Source: an uncultured Holophagaceae bacterium
GTDB taxonomy: Bacteria > Acidobacteriota > Holophagae > Holophagales > Holophagaceae
NCBI GenBank assembly: GCA_903937385.1
Contig: CAIZZF010000026.1
Coordinates: 248,001-312,000, forward strand
Reading direction: 5' to 3'
DNA length: 64,000 nt
A program made the translations under genes and the position numbers. Every line of letters begins with the position of its first letter. Within the stretch, counting starts at the first letter, position 1. Below, piece after piece: positions 9,334 through 15,774 of the stretch. The notes under the pieces are model-generated. The model had not been told where the DNA came from. It worked only from the letters and a program-made list of their open reading frames with translations, and ran no database searches.

Positions 9334-10433
9334 CAGCCCCGGACCCTTACCTTGGCCCCGGGCTTGAGGGACTCCGGGGGTGCCACGATGAGCTTGGCGT
9401 CCTTGGCCAGGCCGCCCACCTCGAGACCAACGGGATTCTCGCCCACCACCGTCAGGAAGCACTGCACCGCCAGGCCGTTCTCCACCACCCAGGCGTAGGC
9501 CCGCCCATCCTGCTTCTTGACCTGCTCCCGGCCCAGCACCACCACATCCTGCGTGTAGGGCTCGCCCAGGAAGGTAACCTTGGCTCCCATGTCCGGCACC
9601 AGCAGGGGGTCCCGCTCAACAATGGCCACCCGCACCACCACCACGGCCTTCTGCCGGTTGGAGCTGGGGTAGATCTCCCGCAGCCGGCCCTTCAGCACAG
9701 AGCGCTTGCCCTGCCCCTCCAGGGCGTCCACGCGGATCTCAGCGGGCATGTTGCGGGCGAGCTTGGCGATGGAGGCCTCGTTCACCTCCACCTCCACCTC
9801 CAGGGTGTCGAAGTCGGCCATCACCAGGACGGCATTGATGGCATTGGCGCCTCCGGCGCTGCCCGGGGCCACGGTCTCGCCCACTTCCGACAGCTTCTGG
9901 GTGACGATGCCGCTGAACGGCGCCCTCAGCTCCATGCTGTCCAGGAGAGCTGCCTGGTAGGCCAGCTGGGCCTCCAGGGTCAGCTTCTGGCTCCGCAGGC
10001 GGTCCACGGTGGCTGCGTCCTGGATGCCCAGGGCCTGCAGCTTCACGGCCCGATCCAGGTCCACCTTGGCCTGGTCCAGCTGAGCCTTCACCTGGTCCCG
10101 GCTGGCGGCCAGGTCCGGCGACTCCAGGCGGGCCAGCACCTGGCCCTTGGTGACCCGGCTGCCCTCCTGCACCCCCAGCCAGCTGACGCGGCCCAGGACC
10201 TTGCTGGACAAGGTGGCCCGGGTGCGAGCCACCAGATAGCCCGAGGCCGTCACCAAGGGGTTGCGCTCGCCCGCCTTGAACACCGTGGGCACCGAGATGG
10301 ACACGGCCACCGGCGCCCCCTTGGAGGCGGCCAGGGCGCCCAGGGCCAGGATGCCGAGACCACCCAGCACCACCCAGCCCCACGGAAAGCGCTTCCGGAT
10401 CACGGCGGACTTGCGGACGGGGGCTTCACTCAT
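9333..10433 (-). CDS. Periplasmic adaptor (membrane fusion) subunit, MacA/HlyD family
   Basis: Membrane-anchored periplasmic adaptor of 366 residues. One N-terminal helix (WGWVVLGGLGILALGALAAS), then a biotinyl-lipoyl-like half-motif (VQEGSRVTKGQVLARLESPD), a helical hairpin rich in Q/K/D (residues about 110-170), the second lipoyl half (LRAPFSGIVTQKLSEVGETV) and a beta-barrel domain with DVVVLGREQVKK near the end. ATG at 10433 has GGAG at good spacing; a start 8 codons upstream is also open. First gene of the exporter operon. No outer-membrane factor gene is in the window, so a shared TolC-like protein would be needed. Confidence 0.9.
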   Translation of the reverse strand: MSEAPVRKSAVIRKRFPWGWVVLGGLGILALGALAASKGAPVAVSISVPTVFKAGERNPLVTASGYLVARTRATLSSKVLGRVSWLGVQEGSRVTKGQVLARLESPDLAASRDQVKAQLDQAKVDLDRAVKLQALGIQDAATVDRLRSQKLTLEAQLAYQAALLDSMELRAPFSGIVTQKLSEVGETVAPGSAGGANAINAVLVMADFDTLEVEVEVNEASIAKLARNMPAEIRVDALEGQGKRSVLKGRLREIYPSSNRQKAVVVVRVAIVERDPLLVPDMGAKVTFLGEPYTQDVVVLGREQVKKQDGRAYAWVVENGLAVQCFLTVVGENPVGLEVGGLAKDAKLIVAPPESLKPGAKVRVRG

Positions 10434-10598
10434 GCCAGAGACTCCATGGGGATTCACAAGTACAGGCTACCCGTGGACCCAGGGGCCCAGGAAGCCTTGG
10501 CGGTTGGATGCCCGCCAACAGTGAGACGAGTCAGACCTGGGGCCAGGCTCCAGGGGCAGGGCCCCCGCCCGCCGCCAGTTGGGCCAGGAAGGCACCGC

Positions 10599-11095
10599 TC
10601 ACGGGGCCTCGCGGCGGGTGCGGGTGGCCACGGCGCGGAACACCGGACCCAACGCCAGCGCCAGGAGAGCCATCGCCGGCAGGGCCAGCAGGGCCCAGGC
10701 GAGGAAGGCCGGGAGGATCCGGCTGCCCAGGGAGACCAGCGTGCCCCAGGCGTCCGCCTTGGCTCCGTGCACCAGGACCGACACGGAGAGCGGCAGTGGC
10801 GCCTGCCCCGTGAGGCGCTCCCCCACCCGGATGAAGGGAATGAGAAGCAGCAGCTGGAGGGGATAGGCCAGATAGTTCGCCAGCTGCAGGGCGGGCTGGT
10901 TGAGGCGGAAGGCAACTCCCGCCAGGGCGCAGAGCAGGGTGCTGGTACCCATGACCGGGTTCACCCCCAGGGCCAGACCCACCGCCAGGCTCCAGGCCAG
11001 GCCCCGGGGACTGAGCCCCTGCCGAAGCAGGGCCGCCATGGGATCAAGGAGGCGGCGCCGAAGCCAGCCGACCGCCGGTCCCGGAGGGAGGTGGC

Positions 11096-11099
<4 letters not shown>
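10599..11099 (-). CDS. DUF2062 domain membrane protein
   Basis: Protein of 166 residues with the DUF2062 pattern: GLSPRGLAWSLAVGLALGVN, then PVMGTSTLLCALAGVAFRLN and QPALQLANYLAYPLQLLLLI, with two more hydrophobic segments towards the C-terminus (PAFLAWALLALPAMALLALA). The function is unknown; some relatives are fused to glycosyltransferases. The start at 11099 overlaps the desaturase stop as ATGA, so the two are translationally coupled. The 279-residue track ORF extends through the desaturase gene and is an artefact upstream of this ATG. Confidence 0.82.
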
Positions 11100-11929
<830 letters not shown>

Positions 11930-12086
11930 GCAGACTCCTCGAAGGGTCAAGGGTACCCCAGGCATTGACACTAAAAAATCTATCTTTGCGTCACGGGGGG
12001 CCACCCAATGCTATGAGATGTGCTCAGGGGACCTGCGACTCAGGCAGGCCTGGCGGGAGTAGAATCCTGGCAACCCCGGAGGCCCC

Positions 12087-12299
12087 ATGGCCCGCAAGCG
12101 TGGCACTGGCATCCCTGGCCTGTCCTTCTCCTGGCGGCGCGCCCTGGGAATCTCCCAGGCCCAAGCCCGCCTCTCCCGGCAGATCGGCATCCCGCTTTCC
12201 CGCAGCGGGCGGCAGCGGAAGCTGGGGAGGATGGGCGGCTGCTGCGTGCCTCTGCTCTTCGCGGCTGGGGTGCTGAAGCTGTTGGGCTGGCTGGTCTAA
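12087..12299 (+). CDS. Small basic protein of unknown function
   Basis: Seventy residues: a basic N-terminal part (MARKRGTGIPGLSFSWRRAL, RLSRQIGIPLSRSGRQRKLG) and a C-terminal hydrophobic segment (GGCCVPLLFAAGVLKLLGWL) that could be one membrane helix. ATG at 12087 is preceded by GGAGG at good spacing, which with the ordered basic/hydrophobic pattern supports a real gene. I recall similar short SFSW-RALGIS proteins as uncharacterised entries but can give no function. It stands alone between the divergent desaturase gene and the tRNA-repeat region. Confidence 0.6.
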   Translation: MARKRGTGIPGLSFSWRRALGISQAQARLSRQIGIPLSRSGRQRKLGRMGGCCVPLLFAAGVLKLLGWLV

Positions 12300-12302
12300 G
12301 CT

Positions 12303-12599
12303 GGGGCCTCGCTGGTTCGATTCCAGGAATATCAAGAATCCAAGGGGGACCGGTAGGCCCCGGGGGGGTCGCTGGTTCGATCCCAGAAGCATCAACAAAC
12401 CAAGGGGGGCCGGTTGGCCCGGGGGGGGGAATCGAACCGCACCCAGCTTTGCCGGTTGCCGGTCTGCTTCGGCGCGCCATTCAGGCGCGCCTCGGGCAGC
12501 CCACTCGCTGGTTCGATTCCAGAAACAGCAACAAACCAAGGGGGGCCGAATGGCCCCCCTTGGTTTGTTGGTGCACCCGACTGGAATCGAACCAGCGAC
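12303..12599. repeat. Inverted tRNA T-arm/terminator cassettes beside tRNA-Arg
   Basis: On the plus strand TCGCTGGTTCGATTCCAG occurs at 12309 and 12505, and with one change at 12369. Each copy is followed by six or seven variable bases and a CAACAAACCAAGGGGGGCC-like trailer. These match the T-arm plus 3' trailer of the adjacent minus-strand tRNA-Arg but in opposite orientation and without the acceptor 3' strand. The last unit and the tRNA end form a near-perfect long palindrome (12505-12599: 18-bp outer arms, 19-bp inner arms). A further inverted piece GGAATCGAACC lies near 12428. Confidence 0.85.
12536..12563 (-). terminator. Terminator of tRNA-Arg
   Basis: CCAAGGGGGGCC-(4-base loop)-GGCCCCCCTTGG, a 12-bp perfect stem. 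On the minus strand it lies 5 bases past the encoded CCA end and is followed by TTTGTTGCTGTTTC. The same palindrome is the core of the inverted T-arm cassettes. Confidence 0.8.
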
Positions 12600-12645
12600 C
12601 TCTGGCTTCGGAGGCCAGCGCTCTATCCAACTGAGCTACGGGTAC
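12569..12645 (-). tRNA. tRNA-Arg (anticodon CCG)
   Basis: The minus strand folds as a standard cloverleaf: acceptor GTACCCG/CGGGTGC (one U-G pair), D-arm GCTC/GAGC, anticodon stem CTGGC/GCCAG with loop CTCCGAA giving anticodon CCG, variable AGGTC, T-arm GCTGG-TTCGATT-CCAGT, discriminator A and an encoded CCA. It reads CGG arginine codons. Its first 19 bases and upstream DNA are duplicated at 12797-12879 and its T-arm region is copied in inverted orientation downstream. Confidence 0.95.
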
Positions 12646-12879
12646 GGATCACCGTGGCAAGCACGGCCCTCCATCATGGCTTCGAATGGGCTTTCGTTCA
12701 AGCTCGGGCCTCCAGCCAGCGCTCCTCCGCCTGACGGACAGCGCCTCGCGCTGCCCTCCCGCTCCTCGCTTTGCTCGCTCGCGGAGGCGGAGCCTCCCAA
12801 CTGAGCTACGGGTACGGATCACCGTGGCAAGCACGGCCCTCCAACATTGCTTCGAATGGGCTTTCGCTCAAGGTCGGGC
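12627..12879. repeat. 83-bp direct duplication of the tRNA-Arg 5' end flanking a hairpin element
   Basis: 12627-12709 and 12797-12879 match at about 79 of 83 positions. Copy 1 includes the first 19 bases of the tRNA and its promoter; copy 2 is a detached remnant. The 87-bp DNA between (12710-12796) is GC-rich, with hairpin CAGCGC-CTC-GCGCTG, a CGCTTTGCTCGCTCGCGG segment and the end GGAGGCGGAGCCTCC. Its layout parallels the insert at 8506-8608. Confidence 0.85.
12673..12701 (-). promoter_or_regulatory. Candidate sigma-70 promoter of tRNA-Arg
   Basis: Minus strand TTGAAC (12696-12701), a 17-base spacer and CATGAT (12673-12678). A transcript would start near 12666, about 20 bases before the mature 5' end. 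In the duplicated copy the boxes read TTGAGC and AATGTT, as expected for a decayed duplicate. Confidence 0.55.
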
Positions 12880-12893
12880 TGAATCAGCAGCGC

Positions 12894-13673
12894 TCAGCTC
12901 CGCCCGCCGACCATTCTTCGCCGGACACTGCCATTGGTGCCGGCGAAGTAGCGGCGGACGCCCTGGGTGATGGCGTCGGCCACCTGGGCGCGGAAGGCGG
13001 CGTCCTGGAGCTTCTTCTCCTCCTTGGGGTTGGAGATGAAGGCGACTTCGACCAATACCGCAGGCATGGCGGCGCCCCGCAGGACGATGAAGGGGGCCTG
13101 CTTCACGCCGCGCTCCTTGATGCCGGCCAGCTGGTTGAGCTGCCCCTGGAGGGCCACGGCCAGCCGCTCGGAGTCCTGCAGGTAGGCCTTCTGGGCCAGG
13201 TCGTCCAGGATGCTGGCAACCACACTGTCCGCGCTGCCAGGGGGCGCTCCGGCCCCGGCGTTTTCCGCCGCGGCGACGTCGTCGTTCTTGCCCTTGGCAA
13301 GGCTCAGGAAATAGACCTCCGACCCCCGCGCCGCCTTGGCCCGGGCGGCGTTCAGGTGGAGGCTGATGAACAGGTCCGCGCCCTGCTCGTTGGCGGCCTT
13401 CGCCCGATCCCAGAGGGGGATCAGCGAATCGTCCTCGCGGGTGCAGACGGCCTCGAAGCCTGCCGCTTCCAGCTTGGCTGAGACGACCCGCGCCAGCTCC
13501 AGGGCAGCGGTCTTTTCTTTCAGCCCCTTGGACCCCCGGGCGCCGCCATCCTCGCCTCCATGACCTGGGTCCAGCATCACCTTCAGGCGGGCCGCCGGTC
13601 CCTGGGGTTTGGGAACCTGGGCCCAAGACAGTAGGCTGAAGGTGGCGAGCAATAGGCTCGGGAGTCGGATCAT
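12894..13673 (-). CDS. N-acetylmuramoyl-L-alanine amidase (Amidase_3)
   Basis: Exported zinc amidase that cleaves the peptide stem from peptidoglycan, 259 residues. Signal peptide MIRLPSLLLATFSLLSWAQ. Zinc/catalytic motifs: DPGHGGEDGGARG (His), the Glu region KEKTAALELARVV, SLHLNAA (second His) and the C-terminal VEVAFISNPKEE with the catalytic Glu. This is the bare catalytic domain without an AMIN or SPOR domain, so targeting is not evident. Its ATG (13673) shares the tetranucleotide CATG with the hisS start on the other strand, so the genes diverge with overlapping start codons. No good Shine-Dalgarno precedes this ATG. Confidence 0.93.
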   Translation of the reverse strand: MIRLPSLLLATFSLLSWAQVPKPQGPAARLKVMLDPGHGGEDGGARGSKGLKEKTAALELARVVSAKLEAAGFEAVCTREDDSLIPLWDRAKAANEQGADLFISLHLNAARAKAARGSEVYFLSLAKGKNDDVAAAENAGAGAPPGSADSVVASILDDLAQKAYLQDSERLAVALQGQLNQLAGIKERGVKQAPFIVLRGAAMPAVLVEVAFISNPKEEKKLQDAAFRAQVADAITQGVRRYFAGTNGSVRRRMVGGRS

Positions 13674-14919
13674 GGCCCAGTCAGTGAAAGGTATGCGGGA
13701 TCTCTTCGGAGCGGAGCTGCGTTGGTTCCAGCATATCGAGGAAACGGCCCGGCGCGTATTCGGGCGCCACGGCTACGGCGAGATCCGCACTCCGATCCTG
13801 GAGGAGCTGGACGTCTTCAAGCGCAGCGTGGGCGAGAGCTCGGACATCGTGAACAAGGAGATGTACCAGTTCACGGACAAGGGCGGCCGCGAGGTGGTGA
13901 TGCGCCCCGAGAACACCGCGGGCGTGGTCCGGGCCGCCATCCAGCACAAACTGCTGAGCTCCAATGACCCGGTGCTGTTCTACTACATCGGCCAGCAGTT
14001 CCGCTACGAGCGCATGCAGACGGGCCGCTACCGGCAGTTCTGGCAGATCGGGGCCGAGAGCTTCGGCGTGGCCAGCCCCGAGAGCGAGGCCGAGAGCCTC
14101 CTCATGCTCTACAGCTTCCTCAAGGAGCTGGGCCTCAAGCAGCTCAGCTTCTCGATCAACAGCGTGGGCACTCCTGAGTCTCGGCCGGCCTTTCACGCGG
14201 CCATCCGGGCCTTTTTCAGCGAGCGGCAGGAGCAGTTCTGCGGCGACTGCCACCGCCGCATCGAGACCAACCCCCTGCGGGTGCTGGACTGCAAAAACGA
14301 GGGCTGCCAGGCCGCCCTGGCGGGGCACCCGGTCATCACGGACTTCCTGGACGAGGGCTCCGCCAAGCACCATGCGCGGCTCAAGGAGCTGCTGACGGTC
14401 CTTGGCATTCCCTTCGTGGAGGACCCTCGGCTGGTGCGTGGTCTGGACTACTACACCCGCACGGCCTTCGAGCTGCTCAGCTCCGACCTGGGCGCCCAGA
14501 GCGCCCTGCTGGGCGGCGGCCGCTACGACGGCCTGGTGAAGCAGCTGGGCGGCCCCGAGGTCCCGGCCTTTGGCTGGGCCATCGGCCTGGACCGCCTGGC
14601 CTTGATCCTCCAGCAGGTGCGAGGCGAGGCCCCTGCCACGCCCCCGGTCCTGCTGATCCCCCTGGGTGAGCGGGCCGCCACCGCGGCCCTCCAGCTGGCC
14701 CGCAGCCTCTGGGACGCCGGCATCGCCCTGCAGCTGGAGACCCGTGGCGGCGCCTTGAAGAAGGCCATGGCCAGCGCCAACCGCATGGGCATCCAGACCG
14801 TGCTCATCCTGGGCGACGGCGAGCTGGACGCGGGCACGGTCACAGTCAAGCACATGGCCACGGGAGAGCAGGAAAGCTGGCCCTTGACCGAAGTCACCGC
14901 GCGACTGGGCACTGCCTAG
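13672..14919 (+). CDS. hisS: Histidyl-tRNA synthetase
   Basis: Class II aminoacyl-tRNA synthetase of 415 residues. Starts MAQSVKGMRDLFGAELRW like other HisRS. Motif 1 around YGEIRTPILEELDVFKRSVG, motif 2 QFRYERMQTGRYRQFWQIGA, the histidine-specific loop LVRGLDYYTRTAFEL, motif 3 AFGWAIGLDRLALIL, and a C-terminal anticodon-binding domain (PVLLIPLGERAATAALQLAR). The start at 13672 has GGGAG upstream; the track start 21 codons earlier lies inside the divergent amidase gene. The reading frame is intact. Confidence 0.97.
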   Translation: MAQSVKGMRDLFGAELRWFQHIEETARRVFGRHGYGEIRTPILEELDVFKRSVGESSDIVNKEMYQFTDKGGREVVMRPENTAGVVRAAIQHKLLSSNDPVLFYYIGQQFRYERMQTGRYRQFWQIGAESFGVASPESEAESLLMLYSFLKELGLKQLSFSINSVGTPESRPAFHAAIRAFFSERQEQFCGDCHRRIETNPLRVLDCKNEGCQAALAGHPVITDFLDEGSAKHHARLKELLTVLGIPFVEDPRLVRGLDYYTRTAFELLSSDLGAQSALLGGGRYDGLVKQLGGPEVPAFGWAIGLDRLALILQQVRGEAPATPPVLLIPLGERAATAALQLARSLWDAGIALQLETRGGALKKAMASANRMGIQTVLILGDGELDAGTVTVKHMATGEQESWPLTEVTARLGTA

Positions 14920-15774
14920 AGAACCTGCACCCTGATGCTCGCAGGGGAGGAACTCCATTCTCCCTTCGACCGGGCGGAGCCTGAGACTCAAACCGCTGAG
15001 CCCACCATCAGGCTCGGGAAAGCAGGATGGTCCCCGGCGTTGGCGACCTGATCGCACCTCCGGGACCGAGCCATGAACAGGCGGGTCCAGGACCGTCCAA
15101 CTTTTACGGCCGCGAGGCCCACCGACGGGATCTGGGTTCCATGCTCGGCTGCTTTCCAATCTTCGGGCGGCACTCCCCCAACGCCCAGGAACCTTCTGGT
15201 TTGGCTTCATGGGTCCCAAGACGTTGTTAATATTATAGATAAATTTTCAGAAACGGACCCGTAGGGCTGGCGCCGGAGCACGCTGGCAAGGTGACTTCGA
15301 GCCTCCCTATTCCTTAAGCATCAGCAGTGAACTTGACTCTGGAGACTGGCGACCTACATTTTCTGACGGTTGCCTACCACCCGGTTGATTATATGCAATA
15401 TGGTTTCTTGTAGGAAATTACCGGACTTCCAATTATTACAAACGACTGACTGTCGTTTTAGTGTTCACGCGATCCATCACCACGCTCAGCCCAGGGTTTG
15501 ACGCACGGGATGGCGAGGGTGTGCCTGGAGGTTGTCCATGGGCGCCATGGTTAGAGCCAAGAGGAAGTGCCACCCTGGCGCCGACAAAAATGCCGCCGAG
15601 AGTGCTTGGTTCCTGGAGCGACAGCCTCCGCCTGGGTACAGGGGACAGGCTCACCTGAGCCTAGCGGATCTCTTCTTCGGGCAAGACCACCCTGGGCCAG
15701 GATGCCAATTCCCGCTCTTTCCCGCCAACCTCCACCCTGCGGCGGTTGCCGCACCCCCCATTTAAGGAGTTCCC
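14920..15774. other. Non-coding 855-bp spacer between hisS and the TonB receptor
   Basis: No ORF here looks like a protein. An inverted pair GAGCCTGA (14977) / TCAGGCTC (15008) lies just after hisS. The middle (about 15220-15470) is markedly AT-richer, with GTTGTTAATATTATAGATAAA, a weak promoter-like TTGTAG-N17-AATTAT (15408-15436) and an inverted repeat AAACGAC-TGACT-GTCGTTT (15440-15458). AGGCTCA-CC-TGAGCCT (15647-15662) is a further palindrome. These suit regulation of the downstream receptor, but none is assigned. Confidence 0.45.

Noticed and set aside
12303-12535. CRISPR-like or simple tandem repeat array
   Set aside because: Units are unevenly spaced, degenerate, and clearly derived from the tRNA 3' end and terminator; no spacer-repeat pattern and no cas genes.
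12020-12634. 204-codon ORF with LESNQRPLASEASALSN ending
   Set aside because: This string is the translation of antisense tRNA sequence and is a well-known false protein in databases. The stretch is tRNA repeat DNA.
12797-12879. A second tRNA-Arg gene
   Set aside because: Only the first 19 bases of the tRNA are present; no anticodon, T-arm or acceptor partner follows. It is a duplication remnant.
14977-15015. Intrinsic terminator of hisS
   Set aside because: The GAGCCTGA/TCAGGCTC pair has a long loop and no U-tract; too weak to call.
14988-15173. 61-residue minus-strand ORF downstream of hisS
   Set aside because: No recognisable domain, no ribosome site, and overlapping ORFs on the other strand of similar length. 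I cannot support it as a gene.
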